DNA from: Clytia hemisphaerica
Taxonomy: Eukaryota; Cnidaria; Hydrozoa; Leptothecata; Clytiidae
DNA length: 64,000 bases
Reading direction: 5' to 3'
Assembly (NCBI GenBank): GCA_902728285.1
Contig: CACVBU010000812.1
Coordinates: 660,849-724,848, forward strand
How positions within the stretch are numbered: the first letter of the stretch is position 1; the number at the start of each line of letters is the position of its first letter. The notes beneath the pieces are model-generated. The model ran no database searches. It was not told where the DNA came from and saw nothing but the letters and a program-made list of their open reading frames with translations. Below are positions 20,889 through 31,149 of this stretch, piece by piece. The position numbers were made by a program, and so were the translations under genes.

Positions 20889-23185
20889 TAGAATTTTTTG
20901 CCTTTTTTCTTGAAGAGAGTTTTGGGCTGCATACTTCGGATGTTTCTTTTATCCTTCAATTCTTGAACAAAATGATGATCCCAGAAAAAATGACATGCTA
21001 CTGTTCTTCCTTTTCCAGTCGACTTGAAGTAATTACTGATGTATTGATCTGGTTTCTTTTTTAAACTTGCTGAAAAGTCCTGACAGACTGACCTTTCAAA
21101 AAATTGAATCGCTTCTTTATGGTGCGATGTAATTGAGTGATCATAAAGCTGACGAAAACCTTGAAATCTGCCGAGACCGACATTGCATCCACTACCTTGA
21201 GATTTCATGAAGTCACCATACAAAGGACATATTTCACAAGAAAATTCAAGATGACATTGCGAGTCAGCAAGTGTGAACTGCGGAAGCACATAGCCAAGTT
21301 TGAGAAAATCGAAGAAATTTGAAGATGAGCTGCATACAGGAATCGGTGTAAAAGAACCGCAAAGGAATGACTTCAGTCTTTTTTCCGTTTCAGATGTAGA
21401 AAACTTTGCCCGAGTGAAAATTGTTTCGTATTTTGTCGACGTTATTTCCATTGGAGGAAAAACTGAATCCAAGAATCTGTCAAATGTTGTGCAATCAGAA
21501 GGCATATTAACTGATGTCATGGCCTTGTAATTTTGAAAATGCCTCGAAAAAACAAGAGCATTAAATTTGTGTGATTCTTTTTTTTTCTGTCTGAATGAAA
21601 ATGACTTTTCATGATATACGGGCTCATCAAGTTTATTTCTCATTGTATCTGCTTTTTTATAAAAATCAAAAAGTGATTTCTTTATCTTATCTTTTCTGGT
21701 CTTCAAAGCAACGTTTTCTGGATTGACAGAGTTTGGAGCGATATCAGGACTGTCAGCATTTATGATGAGAACATCAGCACTGTCAGCATTCGCAGTGAGA
21801 GCTTCAGGATAGTTAGCTTTCGCAGTGAGAACGTCAGGATAGTCAGCATTTGCATTGAGAACTTCAGGATAGTCAGCATTTGCAGTGAGAACGTCAGGAT
21901 AGTCAGCATTTGCATTGAGAACTTCAGCATTGTCAGCATTCGCAGTAAGAACTTCAGCATTGTCAGCATTCGCAGTAAGAACTTCAGCATTGTCAGATTT
22001 CGCAGTGAGAACTGTAGCATTGTCAGCATTCGCAGTGAGAACTTCAGGATAGTCAGCTTTCGCAGTAAGAACTTCAGCATTGTCAGCTTTCGCAATAAGA
22101 ACTTCAGCATTGCCAGCTTTCGCAGAGAGAAGAACTGCAGCATTGTCAGCATTCGCAGTAAGAACTTCAGCATTGTCAGCATTCGCAGTGAGAACATCAG
22201 CATTGTCAGCTTTCACAGTAAGAACTTCAGCATTGTCAGCTTTCGCAGTAAGAACTTCAGCATTGTCAGCATTCGCAGTGAGAACATCAGCATTGTCAGC
22301 TTTCGCAGTGAGAACTTCAGGATAGTCAGCTTTCGCAGTAAGAACTGCAGCATTGTCAGCATTCGCAGTAAGAACTTCAGCATTGTCAGCATTCGCAGAG
22401 AGAATTTCAGCATTGTCAGCTTTCGCAGTGAGAATTTCAGGATAGTCAGCTTTCGCAATAAGAACTTCAGCATTGCCAGCTTTCGCAGTGAGATCTTCAG
22501 CATTGCCAGCTTTCGTAGAGAGAACTTCAGCATTGTCAGCGTTCGCAGTAAGAACTTCAGGATTGTCAGCATTCGCAGTAAGAACTTCAGCATTGTCAGC
22601 ATTCGCAGTAAGAACTTCAGCATTGTCAGCTTTCGCAGTGAGAACTGTAGCATTGTCAGCATTCGCAGTGAGAACTTCAGGATAGTCAGCTTTCGCAGTA
22701 AGAACTTCAGCATTGTCAACTTTCGCAGTGAGATCTGTAGCATTCGCAGTAAGAACTTCAGGATAGTTAGCTTTCGCAGTGAGAACTTCAACATTGTCAG
22801 CATTTGCAGTGAGAACTTCAACATTGTCAGCATTCGCAGTGAGAACTGTAGCATTGTCAGCATTCGCAGTGAGAACTTCAGGATAGTCAGCATTTGCATT
22901 GGCAGTGGTGAGAACTTTTTTGCTACTGGAGCTTTGTTTAAGATTCGATAGATTGACACCAGTAATAATCTTTTCATACTTTCTCTTTCGATTTCTTTTT
23001 CTACCAATCGTGTAAACGATATTTCTCCTGGCAAGATTTCGTTCTAAAGCTTCTTGAAAGAGTTCATTGGATGTACTAGTTTTTGAAGATTCTGCGTCAT
23101 ATTTGCATTTGATTTTCGATATAGCGCAATACTGTCCATCAGTTTTAAACAAGTTATTTGAAAACCAAGAATTTAGCTCATCCAT
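20888..23185 (-). CDS. 765-aa protein with about 38 decapeptide repeats and a C-terminal CxxC...H...HH segment
   Basis: ATG start at 23185. Residues 1-95 are a charged head with basic stretches. The centre is a tandem decapeptide array (consensus ADNAEVLTAN / ADYPEVLTAK), perfectly in frame. After it comes a non-repetitive C-terminal region of about 245 residues containing CEICPLYGDF...YDHSITSHHKEA, a possible zinc-binding knuckle. The protein ends Lys-rich at a TAA overlapping the next ATG. Same strand and directly upstream of the Ulp1/PHD ORF, so probably the first gene of one transposon. No database family recognised. Lack of stops in 766 codons despite a hypervariable array argues that it is, or recently was, translated. 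Confidence 0.7.
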   Translation of the reverse strand: MDELNSWFSNNLFKTDGQYCAISKIKCKYDAESSKTSTSNELFQEALERNLARRNIVYTIGRKRNRKRKYEKIITGVNLSNLKQSSSSKKVLTTANANADYPEVLTANADNATVLTANADNVEVLTANADNVEVLTAKANYPEVLTANATDLTAKVDNAEVLTAKADYPEVLTANADNATVLTAKADNAEVLTANADNAEVLTANADNPEVLTANADNAEVLSTKAGNAEDLTAKAGNAEVLIAKADYPEILTAKADNAEILSANADNAEVLTANADNAAVLTAKADYPEVLTAKADNADVLTANADNAEVLTAKADNAEVLTVKADNADVLTANADNAEVLTANADNAAVLLSAKAGNAEVLIAKADNAEVLTAKADYPEVLTANADNATVLTAKSDNAEVLTANADNAEVLTANADNAEVLNANADYPDVLTANADYPEVLNANADYPDVLTAKANYPEALTANADSADVLIINADSPDIAPNSVNPENVALKTRKDKIKKSLFDFYKKADTMRNKLDEPVYHEKSFSFRQKKKESHKFNALVFSRHFQNYKAMTSVNMPSDCTTFDRFLDSVFPPMEITSTKYETIFTRAKFSTSETEKRLKSFLCGSFTPIPVCSSSSNFFDFLKLGYVLPQFTLADSQCHLEFSCEICPLYGDFMKSQGSGCNVGLGRFQGFRQLYDHSITSHHKEAIQFFERSVCQDFSASLKKKPDQYISNYFKSTGKGRTVACHFFWDHHFVQELKDKRNIRSMQPKTLFKKKGKKF
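21745..22910 (-). repeat. 30-bp coding minisatellite (about 38 units)
   Basis: Units read (minus strand) as decapeptides ADNAEVLTAN with Y/P, V, D and K variants. One unit is shortened to ATDLTAK and one lengthened by a codon (LLSAK), both keeping frame. A four-unit block (ADYPEVLTAN, ADNATVLTAK, then two DNAEVLTAN units) recurs, showing higher-order duplication. Because 30 is a multiple of three and the unit lacks stops in several frames, long shadow frames exist on both strands. Confidence 0.95.
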
Positions 23186-23599
23186 AGTGCACTAAAAATT
23201 ACATACATATGTTTTAAAGAGTATGTAAGAAAGACAAGAACTTTTTCAGCAAGTACTTTTTCTTTTTTATATAAGGTATTTGAATTTGAGGGAATCAGAA
23301 GCTATATATACTAACGTTTACTAAAAGTAGTAAATAATACTTTATTTCAAGTCCCGTAGTGTTAGCTACTAAAACAGTGAATAATCACAATACTGTATAA
23401 ATAAATTCAAACATTTCAACAGGGCCCAAAGGACGAGGGGTAAGAAAAGAGTAAAAGGTAAAGAGAGCGTTTAAAATTCTACAAGAAGAGAATTAAACTA
23501 GACCAATAAAAGAAGGGTTTACGTAAGGGTTTGGACTATAATTTTGGTATTCTTTCTTTTCGAAAGAAAAAAAACAGAAAAATCTTCGTACTTTTGTCC

Positions 23600-25600
23600 C
23601 TGTTCTCTATATCTTATAACTTAAAAAAAAAAAGCGACACTCTGTGATACTTCTAAACGTGATAGGACTATCAGGTGTCACTATCAAAAATTGGCTTTTG
23701 CTTTTTGCTCTAAATATATAATTAGTAAATGCTGCTAAAAATTTGTATTTTCATGGTTTTCTGAAAAAAAATCAGCGACACTCTATGATACTTCTAAACC
23801 TAATAGGACTATCAGGCGTCACTCGAGTGTTGAAGATTATTATCAAATATTGGATTTTGCTTTTTGCTTTTAAACATATGTAGTAAACGCTGTTAAAAAA
23901 ATTGTATTTACATGGTTTTCTTAAAAGAAAATCAGCAACACTCTATGATACTTGTAAACCTGATAGGACTATCAGGCGTCACTCGAGTGTTGAAGATTAT
24001 TATCAAAAACTGGATTTTGCTTTTTGCTTTTAAACATATGTAGTAAACGCTGTTAAAAATTTGTATTTTCTGAAAAAAAATCAGCGACACTCTATGATAC
24101 TTCTAAACCTAATAGGACTATCAGGCGTCACTCGAGTGTTGAAGATTATTATCAAATATTAGATTTTGCTTTTTGCTTTTAAACATATGTAGTAAACGCT
24201 GTTAAAAATTTGTATTTACATGGTTTTCTGAAAATAAAATCAGCAACACTCTATGATACTTCTAAACCTGATAGGACTATCAGGCGTCACTCGAGTGTTG
24301 AAGATTATTATCAAATATTGGATTTTGCTTTTTGCTTTTAAACATATGTAGTAAACGCTGTTAAAAATTTGTATTTTCTGAAAAAAAATCAGCGACACTC
24401 TATGATACTTCTAAACCTAATAGGACTATCAGGCGTCACTCGAGTGTTGAAGATTATTATCAAATATTGGATTTTGCTTTTTGCTTTTAAACATATGTAG
24501 TAAACGCTGTTAAAAATTTGTATTTACATAGTTTTCTGAAAAGAAAATCAGCAACACTCTATGATACTTCTAAACCTGATAGGACTATCAGGCGTCACTC
24601 GAGTGTTGAAGACTATTATCAAAAATTGGATTTTGCTTTTTGCTTTTAAACATATGTAGTAAACGCTGTTAAAAATTTGTATTTTCATGGTTTTCTGAAA
24701 AAAAAATCAGGAACACTCTATAATACTTCTAAACCTAATAGGACTATCAGGCGTCCCTGATAGGACTATCAGGCATTACTCGAGTGTTGAAGATTATTAT
24801 CAAAAATTGGATTTTGCTTTTTGCTTTTAAACATATGTAGTAAACGCTGTTAATGGTTTTCTGAAAAAAAATCAGCGACACTCTATGATACTTCTAAACC
24901 TGATAGGACTATCAGGCGTCACTCGAGTGTTGAAGATTATTATCAAAAATTGGATTTTGCTTTTTGCTTTTAAACGTATGCAGTAACCGCTGTTAAAAAT
25001 TTGTATCTTTATGATTTTTTGAAAAAAATCAGCGACACTCTATGATACTTCTAAACCTGATAAGACTATCAGGCGTCACTCGAGTGTTGAAGATTATTAT
25101 CAAAAATTGGATTTAGCTTTTTTGCTATTTAAAAAATATATAATTAGTAAACGCTGTTAAAAATTTGTACTTTCATGGTTAAAAGAAATCAGCGACACTC
25201 TATGATACTTCTAAACATGATAGGACTATCAGGCGTCACTCGAGCGTTGAAGATTATTATCAAAAATTGGATTTAGCTTTTTTGCTATTTAAAAAACATA
25301 TAATTAGTAAAGGCTGTTAAAAATTTGTACTTTCATGGTTTAAAAAAAATCAGCGACACTCTATGATACTTCTAAACCTGATAGGACTATCAGGCGTCAC
25401 TCGAGTGTTGAGGATTGTCCAAAAATTGGATTTTACTTTTTGCTTTTAAAAAATATGTAGTAAACGTGTTAAAAATTTGTATTTTCTTTTCATGGTTTTC
25501 TGAAAAAAAATCAGCGACACTCTATGATACTTCTAAACCTGATAGGACTATCAGGCGTCACTCGAGTTTTGAAGATTAACATTTAAAATTGGCTTTTTGC
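23600..25600. repeat. Satellite array A, about 13 monomers of roughly 150-163 bp
   Basis: Monomers begin near 23631, 23773, 23935, 24083, 24240, 24390, 24549, 24708, 24870, 25030, 25190, 25352 and 25513. Each has CACTCTATGATACTTCTAAA, a hairpin CCTGATAGGACTATCAGG (8-bp stem, 2-nt loop), CACTCGAGTG, and an AT-rich tail with TTTTGCTTTTTGCTTTTAAA. One monomer near 24735-24780 has an internal duplication of the hairpin. It lies 0.4 kb upstream of the decapeptide-repeat gene, so it could be a subterminal array of that element or an independent satellite. Confidence 0.9.
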
Positions 25601-25619
25601 TTAAAACAAAATAGTAACT

Positions 25620-27380
25620 GCTATCAAGATGAAATTTCATGTTTTATTTTTTTAAAGAAATCAGTAACTCTTTATTACCCTTACCCCTCATCCATATTTC
25701 AAATATTCTAAGATACCCAGAAAGATCTCACAAGGTCAGCTACCTATTACTTTTTAAATCTTACACTCCCTACATGACTACTCTATTTTTCCAAAACGAC
25801 CTAAAGAAATCCAACACTTTGCAGTTATCTTCCAGTCTGCAGTTAACTTGCTGCACATATTACCTTTTTCTTACTCCTCCCTTTGAGTGATATTGGAAGC
25901 CTCTATCAATCCCTTAAAAAAGATTCAAATTATGAATACTATAAATTAAAATATTTTCAAAATAGAATGGATGATAAAATTGCTCTCGTCAAACTCTCAT
26001 GTAATGTATGCGAATTTCAAATTATAATCACATCTTTTGTATAATACTTACTTTCTATAAATACTTACACAAAATAATCGAGAGAAACAATTCAACAAAT
26101 TCAAGTTTGCAATACGTTCATCAGTTCAAGAAACCTATGATTTTGAAGAAAACAATTTTCCTAGCATGTTTAAATTGAAAGAGCACGAGAAAAATACTGC
26201 AAAATATCCAATTAGTACAGTAAACTTAGAATTTCAAGTATACTTTCTTGTTTGATACTAAATAATCTTTTGCCAGCAATTTAAGATTCAAGATTTTTTT
26301 TATATGTATCAGTTTAAAATAGAATGACCCATCATTGTTCAGGCAAGGTCTGGATCTTCTTTTGAAGTTACTATTGGAGCTATGAGCTTAGTTCCTTAAG
26401 GACGCAAAAGATATGGTTTAGGTGGTTTACTGTACTTTCCCTTGTAAAAAGTTCAGTTTTTATTCCAAAAATTTTTATGTCCCCTTTGTGATGTAATTTT
26501 CCAAAAGATTCTTTCTTTTGGAAATCTCTATAGAGTGAAAATTTTACAGTTCTAAAGAAAAGATGTCCACACCCTCAAAAGTTCAAAAGTTATCCAGTCC
26601 TGATTTAAATATCTTGAAAACTTAGTAACTAAAAGGGTTAATACAGACAAATGTCATGCAACAATTTTAAAACCTTTTTAGTTCCCTTGTGTAATTTTGT
26701 AATCTGAATGTAAAAAGTTGCCTGATGGTTCATGTTAAAGATGAATTTCCACAAAAATAGAAAACATGCTTTAAAGGTAAACAAATGACTTGCTAGTGGG
26801 TTCCAAGTTTGCTGAGTTTCTTTCTCATTTTGAGTTTCAGAGTGGGGTTCATTGAGAAATTCCCAGGTAGTTTAGGTACACAAGGTTACTACATTATAAA
26901 ATCTTTCAATTTTAAATATGTTAGACTGAACAATGAACATTTGGTAGTTAGGGTATCATGTTGGATATTTAAAAACTCTACCATAAAAAAATGACAGGTT
27001 TATGCATAAGTATTATAAGTGTACATTCATTTTTAACTACTATCATTGTTTTGATGCTGAAGTTTTTAATTATATTCAACATGACATCCTAGCTAGCAAA
27101 TGGTCTATGAGCCGGGGGGTGGCACCCAAGGTAGATGACCTACTTATGTGCACCCCTTAAGGGTCCCTTTTCCAAGCTTGTTAGGTTGGGTCAAAATGAG
27201 CAAAGATGGGGAAAAGTGCACTACACTCTACAGGGTGTAGAATTTGAAAAATCATACTATATTTTGCCTGAAAATTTACTCAAATTAAGCTAAATTTTCC
27301 CTGCACTGTAAGGGTCCGATATCAAAGGCCTGATTTTGGGCCGCACGTATAGTAATTTTTTAATCGAGTGTCCGCTTAGG
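25620..27380. other. Intergenic, no supported gene
   Basis: AT-rich; frames of 60-83 codons at 25639-25890 and 26809-26994 lack motifs. Confidence 0.5.
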
Positions 27381-27410
27381 TCTATGAGGTTATATAATAT
27401 GCACACTTAC

Positions 27411-27492
27411 CAATGCTCACAGCTTTGAAAAAAATCTTCACAATCATCAGGTTGGGCAGGTTACGATTTGCAAGGTGATTTGTGTGTAGAAC
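27411..27492 (-). CDS. Candidate internal exon, unknown gene
   Basis: Minus strand: a pyrimidine-rich acceptor (TTTCTTCACTTCAG) opens a frame reading VLHTNHLANRNLPNLMIVKI, then FFKAVSIG, ending at a consensus donor (ATTG/GTAAGT). The frame stays open upstream to 27579. No partner exons were assigned; the CpG-rich start at 29307 is on the same strand. Confidence 0.3.
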
Positions 27493-27582
27493 CTGAAGTG
27501 AAGAAACCAGCAAAGCTTGAATGGCAACTGTACTACAAGACATGCATTGAAAGTCGAATATTGCTATTGCGAAAGACACATC

Positions 27583-27665
27583 ATTTCATACGAGCCCACT
27601 AAATGCAAAGTTCCAATATGATCAGAAACCCAACACTCAAACCACTGCGCTACTGATACAAGCCA
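27583..27665 (-). repeat. Possible tRNA-derived SINE fragment
   Basis: The minus strand has an A-box-like AGTAGCGCAGTGGTTTGAG. The B-box position has only a degenerate GGGCTCGTATGA. Low support. Confidence 0.25.
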
Positions 27666-27938
27666 GGAGAATTTCTCTGGTGGCTGCTATTTATTATTGT
27701 ACAAACTACAGATTACAAACTACACTATATTAAGAGAAAATCACAAAAGAGTGTTTGTTTCAATCGAGCTCCAACTCTGAACCTAACTGATAATGACCCG
27801 ATTCCCAGCCAATTTGAAACCCAACCACACCCATACCCAACCCTACTAGGTTGCCTGCAGGTCCTGACACTATTCCTGCATGCCGGATCTGAAAATATAT
27901 TTGCATTGTGTTATTTGCTTATGGAGAAGCCATCACCA

Positions 27939-28122
27939 TAGACCTTTTTTCAAAGAGGCCACCCTGTTGAATAATTATGTGGTCCAGCAGAAAAATAATG
28001 ATAAAACCATGCATAATTATTACAATATGCATGATACAGTAATTATGCATGCCTCTAACATTGTTTTTATGGCTGGACTACATAATTATTCAACAGGACG
28101 TCCTCTTTGAAAAAAGGTCTAT
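27939..28122. mobile_element. Tc1/mariner-like MITE with TA flanks
   Basis: TA followed by GACCTTTTTTCAAAGAGG at left and CCTCTTTGAAAAAAGGTC followed by TA at right; the inverted similarity extends about 50 bp on each side (GTTGAATAATTATGT / ACATAATTATTCAAC). Non-coding, nearly palindromic. Confidence 0.8.
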
Positions 28123-28218
28123 TTGACCATGAGGATTGGAATAGGTCTGATGTAAGTATTTTGGTATTTTGGTAGCAAGTTTAAGAGAAATAGTTTATAG
28201 CCATCATAAATAAAGTAT

Positions 28219-28460
28219 AATATCGTGAAGTTGGGTAACTTGCATCAGTGGAGGAAAACTTGCATAACCATCAAATGACTGACTAAATTAAAGTAGCAAA
28301 ATTTTAAAACAAATCAACTAAGCAGCTCCGCTCGCAGCCCTTCTCTACCATATTTGTTTTGATTTAAGTAACTTTATATTTTAATGACCAGCCAGATTAT
28401 TCATTTGAGGGTCATGCATGTTAGCCTCCACTGATGCAAGTTACCCGATCTCACGGTATA
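28219..28460. mobile_element. MITE family member, copy 1 (partner at 54023)
   Basis: Inverted ends GGGTAACTTGCATCAGTGGA and TCCACTGATGCAAGTTACCC. The interior is clearly similar to 54023-54265, including TTTGTTTTGATTTAA and CATTTGAGGG blocks. Confidence 0.8.
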
Positions 28461-28559
28461 ATTTGGGGTTGAGGGTAAACTGTTCATCTTTTCCCAGACA
28501 AAAAAAGCTTCTTTTTACTTGGCTTTGTCAATGCAGTACTGTGCCAAACATAGTATCAC

Positions 28560-28561
<2 letters not shown>

Positions 28562-28591
<30 letters not shown>
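28562..28591. repeat. CA dinucleotide microsatellite
   Basis: About 15 CA units in a row. Confidence 0.95.
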
Positions 28592-28592
<1 letters not shown>

Positions 28593-29159
28593 CACTGACA
28601 ACGAACAACATACTCACCTACCTTAATTCAAATTCGTAAATTCTTGACAAGAAATTTTGCCATACCCATACCCCAACAACCAACTGAACCAACAACCTAA
28701 CTTACTTTCGTTACTCGCACACATTGACATATCAGGCAAACTTAAAACTTACCACTAGCACTACTTCTGTTTTACTATACAGAGTACGTACAGTCCAGAC
28801 AGTAGTCTAATACTTATTTCCCTGCCTTACTTTATATATTTTGGAATAAAAATTTCAGACATACCTTGTATGCTATGATTTCTTAATGATCACCACTGAT
28901 AGCAGCAAGTCATCCTTATCAAACTTGTGTGTTTGTTTGTTGCCCATGTTCCTGATGTTCAATGTTAATGTTTACAGTTTGACAGTCGGTTCTTGTTTTG
29001 CCAGTCTGTTGGTAATTTTCTGAATTATTAATGTCGCTGTGAGCGGCTACCATACCAGCCTGTTCGCGCGGTTTCGATGTTGGCACATGGACTCTAAGTT
29101 TTGCGACGCCATGTGTAGCATCAGATAGAGGTCCAGTACCGTAAATATTTTTATATTAT

Positions 29160-29307
29160 ACACCCCGCCGCCCGCCGCCCGGCGCGTAGCAACAACCGGT
29201 GGGGTTTTCGCGTGTTGGCTGTCAGTGCTATTAATCCTCGAATCCTGCGAAGAGTTGTCTGAGTTCGTGAGTTTTAACGTACCCAAACTCCTCTTCGATT
29301 TGGCCAT
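29160..29307 (-). CDS. CpG-rich candidate first coding exon
   Basis: The minus ATG at 29307 opens MAKSKRSLGTLKLTNSDNSS, then QDSRINSTDSQHAKTPPVVA, then TRRAAGGG, entering a GC-rich tract with a weak GT donor near 29160. The GC/CpG content stands out from the surrounding AT-rich DNA, as promoter-proximal first exons often do. The Ser/Asn-rich sequence gives no family. It could equally be chance. Confidence 0.3.
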
Positions 29308-29395
29308 CTAGGCATTTTTTCTGTATGTTTGATTCATTCAGAAAACATACGCAAAAAATCTTTATATATTAATTAATTTTCCAAATTCTCAGTCA

Positions 29396-29805
29396 GAACA
29401 CATTTTAACGAAGAGTCGAAAATACTTCTATTTATTTTCCAGGGAGTGGATAGGAAAGTTAAACTTTTCCAGAACCGAAGAACACATCAGCCCGAGAGAA
29501 CACATCAATCAATATTTTATATCGAACACATCTATTTTTCATTTTTCATGAAACACTTCATGAGTTTTTTTTGTATCCTTATCACATTATCATCAGAACA
29601 CATCATATTTTTTAGACATTTGCTATTTGGATATCATCATGCAAGCTTTACTATTTTACACGCCTTTCCTTCTAAAGAACACATCAAAATTTCTAGCTGG
29701 TGGTTAATACGGAACTTGTAAGAACAGATCAAAATTTCTAGCCGAAACATACACACAGAACACATCGAAAAAAAAGGTCGCCTCGCCGGCTGCTTTCGTC
29801 TATAG
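29396..29805. repeat. Cluster of about 8 GAACACATC motifs, same orientation
   Basis: AGAACACATC recurs at about 29396 (variant), 29472, 29488, 29523, 29594, 29676, 29719 (variant) and 29756, some followed by AAATTTCTAGC. The right end GCCGGCTGCTTTCGTCTATA matches in reverse the left end of the cluster at 11945. No coding content. Confidence 0.65.
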
Positions 29806-29809
29806 CTAC

Positions 29810-31149
29810 GCGTCATTTTCACTTTTTTTACTGTTTACTTGTTTAAAATTTTTCGAGATAAAATTCAATGATTCTAGAATCTAAATTCATCCATTTTACT
29901 TAACTATTATACATAATGAGGCTCAAAAACGTAATTTCGTCATACTCTCAATTTGACCGGTTTTTGACGTATTGCATACGTATTTTTGATCAATCCTTAC
30001 GGTTTTTTTACTTTTCTTCAAAGCTGATACCATTACCGAACGAATCACGTTTAAGTAGATGGTACCTGATCCCTTTATACCCTAAAATTTTAAGTTTCTT
30101 TATGAAAGAAATCGATACTTCTGTCTTTGCCGCGAATTTATCAACCTGTGCGCGCGCGGCCGCCGATCTACCTCGACGATATAAGTAAGTATTTTATATA
30201 TGCTTTCGAATGGTACATGATATTTAATATAAAGATATGACTTTGTGCATGCAAGAGTATTAATCAAAATTTGATGTAGTCGATTTCTATCAATTCACGG
30301 GGTTTGACCAATTCTGCAGACCCGAATATAAAAATCGTACCCAAGCTCTTTTCTAATCGGCCCAGGCCCTGGATTTGCTATGGACCAATCAGATGCGTTT
30401 AATTTTCGCGCTACATTCCTGACGAAGGTAGAGCGGGAAAAGAATTATTTATCAAACAAACCAAGTAGAGAGCAGAGGTTGGTAGCTAATAACAGATTAA
30501 TTGAACCTGTTTAATCTGAATAAGAAGCTATATTTTTGGTTTTGAGTGTAAGTATACTGATTGGTGTATCTTCTGAGGTATGTATTTTCATTGGATTTAT
30601 ATCACTTGAGAATGTTGTGCTTTTCCAAATTTGTTTGGCTGGGGCGGATATGATAAAAAAGTAGAACTTTGTTAGGGGGTAAAGAAAGAGGGATCCCAAA
30701 ATACAATGGTATTTTTCTATGTTTCAAATAATTAGCCATATGCCTTACAATCCCAAGAATTTCAACTTTAATGTTATAACTTTAATTTAGTCCAGCAGTG
30801 AAGTAAGACTCTTTTGTATTCTTCTCTCTGGCATCTGACTGAGAGACTAGGGATAGTACTTGGTTGAGCAATTATTCCCCAGTCAGGTAAAAGTGTAATC
30901 TTTGAGATCCAGCAATTCAGGAATAAAGTTTATGACTCTCCGAACGTAGTTATTTCAGTAGAAATCATATATCAGGGTTGGTTTTGGGTGGTAGACGGAA
31001 AACTTACCAAAGGCCTTCAGTCTCGAAGTCCACAAAAACCAGTCAAATCTTCAAACTGGTGTGGAGTCACTTAGAATTTGATTTAATTTATTGATTCTGT
31101 TTGATATAATCTAAGAGACATTTTACAGGCGTTTTATAGAGAGAAGAAA
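29810..31149. other. Upstream flank of the kinase ORF; no gene
   Basis: A CCAAT motif (GGACCAATCAGATGCG) lies near 30390 and a short GC-rich patch near 30150. The 90-codon frame at 29916-30188 has no recognised domain, although it ends next to a GT donor. Confidence 0.4.

Noticed and set aside
21760-23034. Long shadow frames in the decapeptide array on both strands (up to 273 codons)
   Set aside because: They result from a stop-free 30-bp repeat; only the 765-aa frame extends into non-repetitive sequence on both sides.
23600-25600. Hammerhead ribozyme in satellite A (CTGATAG near a stem)
   Set aside because: The core needs CUGANGA and GAAA in register; neither strand has both.
17419-25600. 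Terminal inverted repeats for the two-gene unit
   Set aside because: I compared flanks by eye (15.6-17.4 kb and 25.6-26 kb) and found no convincing matching ends; boundaries left open.
28562-28591. CA repeat as a regulatory element
   Set aside because: Simple microsatellite; nothing links it to a gene.
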